From Meandrina meandrites (taxonomy: Eukaryota; Cnidaria; Anthozoa; Scleractinia; Meandrinidae): a DNA stretch of 64,000 nucleotides. The position numbers and the translations under genes were made by a program. The notes beneath the pieces are model-generated. The model was not told the origin of the DNA and did not search any database. It was given only the letters and a program-made list of their open reading frames with translations. Positions 29,201-39,875 of this stretch are shown in pieces. The stretch spans positions 49,713,650 through 49,777,649 of the forward strand of contig OY855903.1 of NCBI GenBank assembly GCA_963693305.1, in the 5' to 3' direction. Each line of letters opens with the position of its first letter. The stretch's first letter is position 1.

Positions 29201-32200
29201 GGAGTCTTCATTTCCACAGTATAAACAATCTTCGTCTTCTTTGATACCAAAACGGTGTAGTTCTTTCTTAGTGACTATAACTCTATGTAAGAACTTGTAG
29301 TGGAATTCTTTCAATTTATTTTCTTTACAAACTCGCTTTGTCGACTTGAAAAAGTGCCCCCACTCAGTGGAGTTTAAATTCAAATTTTTGCTCCATTTCG
29401 TTGGACCTGTAGGAAAAGAGTGATTTACCTTATTGTTTAGTAGCCAGTAGAAATCTTTTGCCTTTGCTTTCTCTAAGTCAATTTCGATGTTTTCAGCTAA
29501 TTGGATCTTGGATTGATTTCCCAAATAACTTTCTTTTGGAACTTTTCCAAAATTACGTGCCCTAGTTAGAAGTGTTTTAGGAATGGCATTTATGACTTGA
29601 TAAAAGTTTAAAAAATTGGTTTTACAGTTGTATTTCCTTTGGAACTGTTGAAAAGAGATTAGCTTTCCGTTTTCATTTAAAAGGTCCTGAATAGATATGA
29701 TTCCTTCAGCGAACCATTCTCGAAGAAAGAAGGGTTTTCCTCCTATAAGAATAGCTTTGTTGTTAAAAAGTATTGTTCCCTGTCCTTGTTGGTAGTTGTA
29801 CCGAGACTTAAGTTCCGAAAAAAAAGATGAAATGTCTTTGTAAAAGGTTGGTAATTTAGGATCTAAGTATTTTACGTCGTAATTACACCTTAGAAAAAAA
29901 TTTAATCCGCCAAGTTTTTTAAAAAAATAATTTGGTACTGATTTCCAATTGCGACTGTCAGGGTTAAGCAGTCTTGGGATCCAGGCCAGTCTTAACCCCT
30001 TTATCATAAGATCGATATTCGTCATACGGATTCCACCTCGATCATAATCCTGATAAATGCTTTCTCTTTTAATTTTGTGCTTTTTGTTGTTCCATAAGAA
30101 ACTGAAAAGCTTACTTTTGATGGTGCATTGGACTTCGGTTGGAGTGTTCAAATTGGAGGCTGCATAGACTATTTGGGATAGCCGAGGAGATTTAATAATC
30201 AAAGCTTTTCCAAACAAGGTCAGGTTTCTTGCTTTCCATAAATCCAGTTTTGTTTGTAATTTTTTGACTTTTAAATCGAAATTAAAATGTTTGTTCTTAT
30301 TATCGTCATATGAGAAATATAATACTTTCCCAACCAGATCGCCTTAGTCTTTTTTACATTTAATTTTAAGCCTGAAATGACTCCAAAGTTGTTGACTATG
30401 TTAAGAGCGTTTTCTACTGAAATAATATCTGCACAAAATAAGTTAGTGCCATCTGCAAATTGACTAATTTTAACTTCATTTCCAAATAAATTAATCCCAC
30501 TGATTTCAGTTGTCTGGCGAAGTTTGTTTGATAATACTTCTGCGCTCAGTATGAAAAGATATGGGGAAAGCGGGCAGCCTTGCCTAACCCCTCTTGTTGG
30601 TTTAATCCAATTGGTGGTAAAGCCATTATTCAATACTGTACTTTCGATATTTGTGTAAAAAAATCTAATCCATCTTTTGACATTCTCGCCGAAATTGAAG
30701 AGATCTAATACCTTCATTATGAATTGCCATTCCAAAGTGTCAAAGGCTTTCTTAAAGTCTAGTGACACCAGAATGCCCCCTTTCTTTTCTGACATGGTGT
30801 ACTCCATTACATCGTTTATCAGACGTATATTCTCTCCAATGTAACGACCTTTCATGAATCCGGTTTGATCGAAGTGAACTAATTTTGGGAGTACTGATTC
30901 TATTCTTTTGGCTAATGCTTTAGATGCAATCTTGTAATCAATGTTGAGTAAGGTTATAGGTCTCCAATTCTGGATGTCTAGTAGGTCAGAGTCTTCTTTA
31001 GGTATCAAAGTAATTACACCCCTTCGCTGTGAAATGGAGAGTTCTCCATCTTCAAAGGCTTGATTAAGACTTTGAATCAGATCAAACCCTATTAAATCAA
31101 AGAAGTGTTTATAGAACTCAGCGGTGAATCCGTCTTCGCCTGGAGATTTATTGTCTTCAAAAGATTCTAATATCTTCTTACACTCCTCCAAGGTAAAAAC
31201 CCCTTCCATTTGTTCCTGTTCTTCGTTTTTAAGTTCTGGGGTTTCGATTTCCCGAATAAATTCGTCAAAAGCTTCTTGGGTCACAGTTATTTTAGAGCTG
31301 TAAAGGTCCTCATAAAATTCTTCTATTTGTTGTAAGATTTTAACCTCTTCTTTTATTGTTACGTTATCGCTAGTTTGAAGTTCGGTTATTGTCTTCCTAT
31401 TATAGTTTTGCTTTTCTAAATTAAAGAAATATTTAGTCGGCCGCTCTCCTTTCTCTACCCACCTGCATTTCGATCGGAAAATTGCAGCACGTCCTTTTTC
31501 TTCGTATATTGATTGAAACTCTGTTTTAAGGTTTTCGTACTCGGTTAACGTATTATGTATATATCTGATAAATTATTACTGTTACATATTTCATGGTCTA
31601 GCTCTTCCAGTCGCTTAGAGATTTGTACTTCCCGTTTTAAAGCAGCTCTCGCTTTTCTTTTGGCAAAAGAGATGGTGTTGTCACGAATTTCCATTTTGAT
31701 TAATTCCCATACTAGTCTTTTGTCTTTCAGAGATGCATACTTCTCACGTAATCGAGGAATAAGATCGCGAATTTTAAATGTATAGCCGTCATCATTCAGT
31801 AAGGTGTTGTTGAACTTCCAAAATCCTGGTCCCCTTGGAGAATTGTTTGGTAATGACAAACAAAGAAAAACTGTTTTATGATCTGGTGCTATTGAAGTAG
31901 TAATTCCGATGCTTTTAACATGTTTTGTCAAATTCTTTGCAATTAAAATAAAATCCAGTCTAGATTTGACGTTTAAGGCTTTGGATACATATGAGTATAT
32001 ATTCAAATTGGGGTGACGGACTCTTTGTATATCTATTAAATCAAAAATTTCCATTGTCATAAGAAGAAGCTGGCTGAAATGCGATGGTTTCCATGGTGTT
32101 CCACCTTTTTTATCTTTTTTTGATAGCGTGCAATTCCAGTCACCTCCAACAATAAGGTTTGTCAATTCCGACTTGTCGATGATGCAATTATTAAGCTCTT

Positions 32201-35200
32201 GGATAAATTCTAGTTGTTCGGTTGGATTATTTGGTGCGTAAATATTACAGAATGACATTTTTAGACCATTGGTATTGACTGTAATAAGAGTAATTCTTCC
32301 TGTGTTATCACTAAATGAACAGTCTACCTTATGATTAATCGATGGATCTATTAATATGCAAGTGCCTTTGCTGTGTCGGGACCCATGGGAAAAATACATT
32401 TTGCCTCCCCATTCATTTTGCCAAATTGTTTCGTCGTTTAGTTCTGAATAAGTTTCTTGAAGGAAATAAATACTTGCTTTTTGATCTTTTAAATACTTAA
32501 AGATGCTCCTTCTCTTAGTTTGGTCTCGTATTCCCTTACGTTTATGAAATTACCTTACATATTGAATTGTTTTGCATTGGAATGTAATTGTAGTAAAAAA
32601 ACACGCAAAAAAACAAACAAACAAAACAAACACTTATGACAACAAAAGGTAAACTAACGAAAAAAAAATAAAGAGATTAAGCTTTCGCTTCGCCTTCTCA
32701 GTCCTCTTTGAGACTTCCCTCATGTTTAGACTATGCATATCAGTAATAAAGTGTAATACAACCTGCCAGAAACGTTTATTGACTTAAAGTTCATCTAAAT
32801 CATCCTCTGTATTAATTCGTAATGGCCTACCCTCAGGTGAGGTCTTGACAAAAAATTTTTCCGTCCACAGTCCACACTCCTTTCAAAATTCCATCTTGCT
32901 TCCTGTCGTTCGCCATTCGCACCAAGTTTCGACGATATGCCGTCAAGTTTTCGTTGATGAAGATGCGGTTTGAAGATGGTCTTGCTGTTGCCGGAGCACT
33001 TGGGAACAGCTGCGAACCGCTAATATTCTTTAGTTTAACTCGTTGCTTGTAAAGTGCCCTCTTCACTTTATGGCTAATGAATCTCACTATGATAGGATTC
33101 GACTTTTTCCGTTTAATTCTGTGACAAATGTCGATATCTTCCCGTTTCACGTTGACGTTCAAGACCTGTGCGACTTTCAAAACCGCTTCCTCGTCGTCGT
33201 AAATATTTTCTGGAATACCCTCAATCTCAAGAGAATTTTTCCTTGTGTACTGTTCTAACGCGTCCATATTTTCATTAAGCTCGTCATTTTCGACTTCAAG
33301 CTCTTTAACCCGTTTCTTGGTCGCTTGCAATTCGGTTTTGAGTTGGTCGTTGTACTTGAGTGCTGCGTTCAATGATTCTTTAGCGGTTTTTAGTTCCGAT
33401 TCCTGTTGCTTGAAAGAGGTTTTTAATTCTGCAACTTCCTTAGAAAGGTTGTTCATTGACTTCTGGATATCTTTAAGTAATGCATGAATGTCCGCTAGGT
33501 CTGGTTGGTCGTCCTCGCGCTCCTCTGAATCTTCAGGTTCGAAATCGGCGGACGCCATGTTAACACGTTTTGGTTCTGTAATTTCGTCGTCCGTGGATCC
33601 TCTTTCACCACGCTTGTTCTTACGGCCTGGCTTTACAGGAGGCATATTTTCTGAACAATTTTCATGCTGTAGATAGGTTTTTTGTCTGAAATTGAGTAAT
33701 TCGAGGGAAGAGGTCTCCCTTCACAAAAAAACGTGGCCGTCTTCGGCCAGTCCGCGCATGCTCTCCAAAAAATATGCTGTTAACAAACCTTGAATAATGT
33801 AGATATGACGAGCTTATCAAACGTGGTGACAGTGCTGGGTAGTCGTTATAGTAGTCGGATAAAGCTAAAACTTACAAATTGATAGCTTGTAACAATTTAT
33901 TATATTAAGATAAGTAATATTAATATTTATGTTCATATTACTAGAACATTAAATGGTTTAACAGCTTTTTCTTAAATAAACTTAATGATTGAGCCTCGAG
34001 GACATCACTCGGCAACGAATTCCAGTCGTTTATATATCTGTTAAAAAAGGAAAACTTAAAGTACTTAGTGCGGGCATAGTTTGGTCTTAATTTAAGCTTG
34101 CAATTGTGATTGGATCTGGTGGATGAGGGTTTCATCTCTCCCAAAAAGTCTGGAGGAAAACACGCAAGCTGAAGTGAAAAAGCGAAGTCTGTTGTACAGC
34201 TACTGAAGTAATTGATGTAAAAACAATTTCCAGAAGTCTTTTAAAATGCGTTCTGACATCAGACTGCAATTTTTCGTAACAATACTATATGAGAAGTTAG
34301 TGATGTTCGCTTATGAGAAGTTTGTGATGTTCGCTTTATCTAATGTCAAAACAATACAATTGTTCTCTCGGTACCCACGAAAGTGTCCGTAATTCCGTTA
34401 TAGCGATAGTCCGTAATAGCGGAAGTCATTTCCAGTCAAACCTCTATAGCTTTCGCCGGGGATCTGGATTTTGTCCGTAATAGCGTGATAGCGTGGTGTC
34501 CGCAAGGCGAGAGATGACTATTATGGTTCAAAACTTTCGATGTGCCCTTTCCTTTTAATATAGTTTCATGACAACAACGACGACGACAACAACAACAACA
34601 ACAACAAAATAGTGAATTGGACTCGCAGCCATTTTTTGTTCGCTATCATTTTTTTCTTTTCAAGCCATCGTTAACATTCTTTGAAGGAATTAAATAAGGA
34701 TTGTTTTAAGATGCTCATACTAATTGTAACATTACTGTAACGTAACATTAGTGTAACTTATTGACGAGTCTTGGTAAGTAAAATTACATTAAATGTCTTG
34801 CCTTTTTCCAGGAGGAGAAAGCTCGTTTGGAAGAAGAACGTCTTAGGAAAGAGAGAGAGGTTGGTTGGTCTGTTTAATTTACAAAGTAAAAACATCATCT
34901 CTAGCGACCTTTTATTTGATCAAGTGCATAACTGGATTAGCTTTCTTCCTTATAGAGGGGTATAGAATGGTCCTTGAAAAATCATGGGTCTCGGAAAATT
35001 TTAGGCGAGTCTCGAAATCTCGGCGTAGCAAACTAGAGTCTCGGAATCTCGAGCTCGCAAAAAAACAACGCTTGTCTCGGAATCTCGAATTTTGAGTCTC
35101 CGAGTCTCGCAAACCAAGCAAAAGTTTTAATCAGTTTGAACCGCAAAGCAGAGAGCTACAGAGCGTTAGACTAGCGTTGTAATATTCTCACGCTGGGATT

Positions 35201-35909
35201 TCTAGACCACGGTGTATCGCGCTCGGACTTTTGAATCGCGGTGTCTCGGGCTCGGATTTGAAAAAAAATTTGTGTCTCGGTCTCGGATTTTAAATGAGGG
35301 TCTCGGCGTCTCGGCGAGTCTCGGATTTTACCATTCTATACCCCTTTATAGTGATGCAGTGGAATCTTCTTGAACCGTTGATTTCCGGGGCCTCTTAGAA
35401 ACTCGAACCTCATTTGGAAATGGGTTTCCCTTCCCTCAGTCAGGAAACCAGCCATTCAGTTTATCCCAATTTCCCGAAGTCCCCTATATCTTCAACCGAT
35501 TCCTGTTTCCCCTGCAGGTTTCCTCTGCATGTTTTTAAGATATGTAATCTAAGAAAAAGAAGCCAGCGAATTATTTCTCAACAAACGTTCTTTATGTTAG
35601 ATGGAAGTTTTGAAGGCGAAGCAAGAAGAAGAGAAACGACGCCTCGAAGAACAAATGCGATCCGCCATGGAAGCTCAGCGAGACCAAATGCAGAACATGA
35701 TGAGAGCAAACATGGACGAGTTGCACAGAGAAAGACAAGAGGTTGCCAATCAGAACAGGACCATGAAAGATGCGATGGAGACCATGCAGCGATCATTGAG
35801 TGAAAGAAATGATCAGATAGCAAATCTGCAAAGGCAGATCCAAGAAATTGCCAACCGACCTCCACCGCCGCCACCACCTCAGAAGAAAAGGCGTTGTGTT
35901 GTCATGTAA
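23257..35909 (+). CDS. GBP-B: guanylate-binding protein-like GTPase with basic patch and CVVM CaaX box
   Basis: Ten exons: 23257-23404, 23966-24123, 24496-24668, 25206-25395, 25694-25958, 26117-26412, 26758-27012, 28111-28233, 34812-34859, 35601-35909. They give 654 aa in one frame, and the splice phases are identical to GBP-A and GBP-C. The start is MSENCAVPLCLPNNCKWDE. The P-loop GPCRKGKS is at about 59-66, DSEG at about 115-118 and LLRD with RD at 203-204. The helical domain contains MENGLNCWQE. The tail is a coiled coil, a proline run (RPPPPPPP), then QKKRRCVVM. Met at the CaaX end predicts farnesylation. The basic residues just before it resemble the polybasic patch of human GBP1, which helps coat bacteria. 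Intron 8 is 6.6 kb because of a LINE insertion, and the exons are intact. GTP hydrolysis and self-assembly are inferred from the family. Confidence 0.93.
24669..25205 (+). other. U12-type intron of GBP-B (intron 3)
   Basis: The donor GTATCCTTA at 24669 exactly matches the U12 5' site. TTCTTAAC at about 25189-25196 matches the U12 branch motif, with its A 11 nt before the acceptor ATTAG at 25205. The junction codons give DLDGLD-YIVKL. Confidence 0.88.
27026..27609. mobile_element. TTAA-flanked MITE (piggyBac-like ends) with poly-G tract
   Basis: In GBP-B intron 7. The left end is TTAACCCTATCCAGACTGG and the right end CCGGTATGAATAGGGTTAA, imperfect inverted repeats starting CCCTAT, flanked by TTAA. 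That is the piggyBac-type target. A G-run of about 25 bases follows the left end, and GGGGGGGGCGGAATCCGCCCCCC precedes the right end. No transposase is encoded. A related left end occurs near 57412. Confidence 0.65.
28266..28606. repeat. pogo/Tigger-like repeat pieces
   Basis: Two left-end-like copies, ACAGTCAAATCTCGTTATAGAGGACAC (from 28270) and ACAGTTAACTCTCGTTGCAGCGG (from 28517), each followed by GTCCGTAATAGTG motifs. A small hairpin (TAGGCTCGA..TCGAGCCTA, about 28347-28441) lies between. Matching GTCCGTAATAGCG pieces reappear at 34380-34500 on the far side of the LINE, so the LINE inserted into this older repeat. Confidence 0.5.
28910..32555 (-). pseudogene. LINE ORF2 (AP endonuclease, reverse transcriptase, CCHC end), broken
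   Basis: Three pieces in different frames. 31545 to about 32555 holds the endonuclease (FLQETYS, VGGDWNC, SRLDFIL, APDHKTVF). 30271-31284 holds the RT (NWRPITLLNIDYKIASKALA, SLDFKKAFDTLEW, RQGCPLSPYLFIL). 28910-30217 holds the C-terminal region with a CLYCGNE..EHTFIHC zinc-binding motif. Frame breaks lie near 31555 (in an AT repeat) and near 30320. The usual F/YADD reads FADG in SQFADGTNLF, so the second catalytic Asp is lost. The element is inactive. Confidence 0.9.
32833..33645 (-). CDS. LINE ORF1 protein (coiled coil plus RNA-binding domain)
   Basis: An intact 270-aa frame. It has a basic N-terminus, an acidic stretch, a coiled coil with regular heptads (about 50-135) and ALEQYTRKNSLEIEGIPE. 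The remainder is L1-type RRM/CTD (ICHRIKRKKSNPIIVRF). It forms the RNA-binding particle of the retrotransposon. It ends about 280 nt before the ORF2 frame on the - strand. Confidence 0.85.
   Translation of the reverse strand: MPPVKPGRKNKRGERGSTDDEITEPKRVNMASADFEPEDSEEREDDQPDLADIHALLKDIQKSMNNLSKEVAELKTSFKQQESELKTAKESLNAALKYNDQLKTELQATKKRVKELEVENDELNENMDALEQYTRKNSLEIEGIPENIYDDEEAVLKVAQVLNVNVKREDIDICHRIKRKKSNPIIVRFISHKVKRALYKQRVKLKNISGSQLFPSAPATARPSSNRIFINENLTAYRRNLVRMANDRKQDGILKGVWTVDGKIFCQDLT
33938..34144 (-). pseudogene. 3' end fragment of a second non-LTR retrotransposon
   Basis: The frame contains KLRPNYARTKYFKFSFF and NDWNSLPSDVLEAQSLSLFK, a signature seen at the C-terminus of many CR1/L2/Jockey-type retrotransposon polyproteins. 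Nothing upstream continues the RT, so this is a 5'-truncated remnant in GBP-B intron 8. Confidence 0.65.
34953..35349. mobile_element. MITE with GGGGTATAGAATGGT inverted ends and TCTCGG subrepeats
   Basis: In GBP-B intron 9. The left end is GAGGGGTATAGAATGGTCC and the right end ACCATTCTATACCCCTTTATA; the 15-bp core is perfectly inverted and TTATA lies at both sides. The interior is built from TCTCGGA / GAGTCTCGG units in roughly mirrored halves, with no ORF. Confidence 0.7.
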
Positions 35910-38900
35910 AATAAACGCAACGTGTACAACAAATTAGTTAGTGCACGCAGATACAGTCTATATACCTAAAGAGACGGAAAAGGTTATCCTTAGTTACTTG
36001 GAAGGCTATTTTCTACAGACTAGCTCCTTTCCACAGACTAGCTCTTCAATGAGAGCCTGTAAGTAGCTCTAGACGACCATAACACGTTCATGTAGAAGTT
36101 TATTAGTCATTACTCAAATAAATAAAACAAATCGATCAACAAGTAGAGACAGATACTTTGCTTTTGTTTTTTAGTGTCACCGGAGTACGTTCTGCATTTG
36201 AAAAATAAAGGAATTTAGAGTATTTTTTACTGGAAATCTTGAATTTGTTTCTTTAGTGTAAACTTAACTAAATAGAGTCTTAATACTGTATCATCTAATA
36301 AGAAATTAAAAGGTCTTTACTTATCTGGGAATATCACGTAAACTGCGTCGACAAACATTTCGTAAAGACCTAATGTTTGAAAAAAATATACCTTTTTACT
36401 CGACGTTAATTTCCTATGCTTCTATAAACATCTTCAGAGGTGACCATTGAGATGAAAATAACAATTCAGTTTAAATTCGAAGAACAATAAGATTGACAGA
36501 TGACAAAAAACAGGTGATAAAAATATATCTAATAATTATATAAACTAATAATTTGCAAATTACAAAATGCTAACTAATAAAGATAAAGTTTTTCGTTGCC
36601 ACATTATTATTTAGGGCAGGTTTTCAAATGCCTAATCGTGACCCTCCACAGGACTTTGATGCTCAAGGTGATAGCAGTACGCTCGCGGCACGCGTCCACT
36701 TGGAAACGAAAGATTTTATTTTAGCTCGCTTAAGGCGTGCTTCGAGGTCTGCCTAATGAGCAATTTCGTTTGTTTGTACAACACGCAAAACACACAAAAA
36801 ACGTGACATATCACACAATAAAGCGCGATAGATCGAACAATGAAGCGTGTCGACCTTAAAAAACAAGACCTACGTGCGAAATACACAACACGTGTGTTAA
36901 GCTGCAAATACACTTGGCGTGTTAAGCAAACAGAGCGTTTTCATATGACGTCAGGCAGCCATATTGGTGTTCCAAAACAAAGAAACGGCGGCCATATTGG
37001 TGTACCAATCTACTTCTCTGGGAATTAAACTCTACTTTTATGGTTGGATTGAGCTATATTGAACTTTCTGTTTTTCAGTTGTTTGTATCCCTCATTTTGC
37101 TGATCAGATCCACCAGGATCCGGGTTCTTTGCTTTGTCCGTTGACTTTCTCTCAAGTTTACAGTTTTCTACTTATTTTATGCTAAAATCGTCTTTTCTTT
37201 TAGTAAACCAATATCGCCGCTTGTCACGTGAGTGAAAACGCTCTATACTTTTTAGCCAGATAAGGAAATTACTTGGAATCTTGCGGCTGTTAAAAAGCTA
37301 TCCTGTTAAGTTCCAATAAACTGAATCAGTTTACCTTTTAGATAAAGGCTAAAATAATAACTTCCGCGAACCTACATGCCAGTACATGCGTACGTGTGAT
37401 AAAAGCACTCCTTGATACGCAACACGGACATTTTAACTCGATCTCCAAGAACGGGATCTTCCGCGAGAAATTCGCCCGCTCGATGTCGATCGAAAACAAG
37501 TGCTTAAAAGCCGAACATCTTCTAATCCTGAGAGAAGCATGTTCACTACTAAAGTATTTGTTCAAGCTCTTTTCGTATACATTTCGCCAGTGTGGTCACA
37601 ACTTTGACAGATAACTGCAGAGCAAGTAGCGAATTGACTTAAGCGATCGAACTTACGTAAGCGTACTATTAAATTGGATTTTTGTTTGGCCTTCGAGCAA
37701 AATCAAACACAAGACTTTTAGAAATCTCGTTTTGTTGTCGACAAGCTTCTGGTAGCCGAGCGAGTCAGCCGTTTTACTATTGGCCAACTCGCTTTCAGAG
37801 AATAGAACGTCTCCACCCATTAGCACTGCCGCCGCAGAGTCTCCTTTATCTTACAATGGCTATTTGACCGTCCTCTTGCTAATATGCCGAAGTGGTCTCA
37901 TTTCTAGTTAAAGGGGCTGCGTAACGGGGATTTTGCAGATTTTTGGTCTAAACTATACTGAAATTAGTAGTAGGCAATTTAACCCATGATAAACATTATC
38001 TTTGAACATCTAAAGGAAGATATGACCTTACCTTGCGGAGAGAAATCAAACCACGGCTATAAATATCATTTTTTGGAAGACACGTGGAAACAACTTGAAA
38101 AGTTTAGCCTTAATTTTTCAAGTTGTAATCCATTTCCATCCAAGCCATCCGCAGCCAAAGACGCTTGTTAATTGTTTCAGAGCTTTAATATTATTTATAT
38201 ATAATATTGTTAATAAATATGGACCATTATTTTTAGATTTCCTACGACACAAATTATGTGTATTTTGGCTGTTCAGAAATCTGTTAAAATCTGTGACAAA
38301 GCTCCTTTAAGCTACGATGGCCAAAGAAAAAGAGCTAGTATTTACGATGTCTTTGCTTATAGTGTGGGCAAAGAAGTGAAACAAAAAAAAAAAAGATGCA
38401 AAAAACGATAGTAAAATTTCTTGCGGGCGGAACGGACCTTTTTCAGGCAGGCCCGCGGATTCGTCGAGGAAGTATCAGGCGATTTGCAGGATAATTGCAT
38501 ATACTGTAGATATCCGCTCTGTAAACTTGTAAGTCTTACCACAATGTCTATAATCTGGTGATCTATGCAAATCCACGACTCCCAGAATAATGGTGATCAT
38601 AATAAGAAAATCTAGCTTATCTGATTTCAGGGAATACCTTGTTTGGGGGAAAGTACCTTTTTTTAGGAATATCTCATTTTAGCGGTAAGTCATCGTCACC
38701 TCCCTTTGTTCCCAGAAAGGGATTTTATCCAAGAGGTTGTAATGAAATATCTCAGTTTATGCAGTTTGATGGGCAAATTGAGAGGTAAGACGCTTTGATG
38801 TCTATTGTGTACCAAGATACTACAAACTAATGTTCCCGTTCGCCCAATATATCCCTGATGGAGTGTATTTTTTTTCGGCGAGACGGTAAATACGGATCGA

Positions 38901-39486
38901 GACAGTTACTAGGGATTCATTTAAACTGAATTCACCGTGTTTACAAATATTCCAATAGAAGAGCAAAGGTTAACGTAGAAATGTAAACAGAAGTGTATTT
39001 ATTGTCTCTACGTTTCAGTACGAAATGACAAATGTCAGATTGTTGCAATTCTGTTTATTCTTCAAATCTGTCACAAAATAGAAAATGATTCCCTTGTTCA
39101 TAGCAAACGCGAAACCATTTGCTTGTAGATGTTGGATGTATGCCGTTCGCGGAAAACAAACGAACAAACAAATCGAAAATAAGACGTAACGATTAATCTC
39201 TCTTGCGTTACATTCAACCACGTACTGCAACCACGGTCATCATGACAAATTCTCCCAATGACAGATCAGAGTATATTCAGAATGTAAAATATGATTTTGT
39301 AGGTAAACATTTAGCTTCTGACAATGGAAATACATTCACCGAAACAGCATTTGACAATGTGGGTGGGGGCGATGTGAAACAGACTCAAATGTAGCTAAAT
39401 GTCTTACAACCTGAATGAGTAAAAGAAACTAAAGTAGTGACATCATGAAAATCATGTAACATAATGACCGGAAGGAAGTGGTTTAT
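35910..39486. other. intergenic region GBP-B to GBP-C
   Basis: The first 300 bases hold the GBP-B 3' UTR (AATAAATAAAAC at about 36118). 36950-37010 has two direct GGCCATATTGGTGT-type copies. The rest is AT-rich with no recognised gene. The frames at 36716, 37338 and 37682 show no family motif. Confidence 0.5.
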
Positions 39487-39497
39487 TTTCAGTTTCC
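39486..39497 (-). promoter_or_regulatory. ISRE-like site upstream of GBP-C
   Basis: The - strand reads GGAAACTGAAAA, containing GAAACTGAAA (GAAANNGAAA). It lies about 380 bp before the GBP-C ATG. A likely upstream regulatory site by analogy with the GBP-A/B cluster; function is inferred. Confidence 0.45.
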
Positions 39498-39875
39498 GAA
39501 GGGTCATAGTTTTATTCGCCGGGTTTTATATTCTTTCAGTATAAAGTTGACCGGTTACAGTTTGTGGGTTAAACGTTTGGATCGCGTACAAAAACTCAGA
39601 AAAGTAAACAACTTCAAGTCGAAAAAATATTTTTTTCTTGTCATGATACAATACATGCGAAACGCAAATAGTTTTGGTTGTGATATCATTACGTCACTGT
39701 CCTTTATTTGCGCCTGACAAACAAGTGGGTGTTTTTTGTCGATTAATATTTGTGGGTTAAAGCCCTAAGTCATAGGGTATTTCCCAAGCGCAAATCCCTT
39801 ATTTAACTGGTAGGATATCGCATGTTAATTTTATTTTATTTAATGTGGTAGAAAAGGAGATTATTCCTTCGTAAA

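Larger units (their letters stand above)
28607..33781 (-). mobile_element. L1/Tx1-type LINE, near full length, with 15-bp TSD
   Basis: In GBP-B intron 8, inverted relative to the gene. AAAAAATATGCTGTT occurs at 28607-28621 and 33767-33781, a perfect 15-bp target duplication. The 3' end (left) has an A-tail of about 24 nt, seen as the T-run 28620-28643 on the + strand. It encodes ORF1 (32833-33645) and a broken ORF2 (about 28910-32555), the standard L1/Tx1 order. The body is about 5.1 kb. Confidence 0.93.

Noticed and set aside
35414..35877. overlapping frames at GBP-B exon 10
   Set aside because: Shadow frames of the charged coiled-coil exon.
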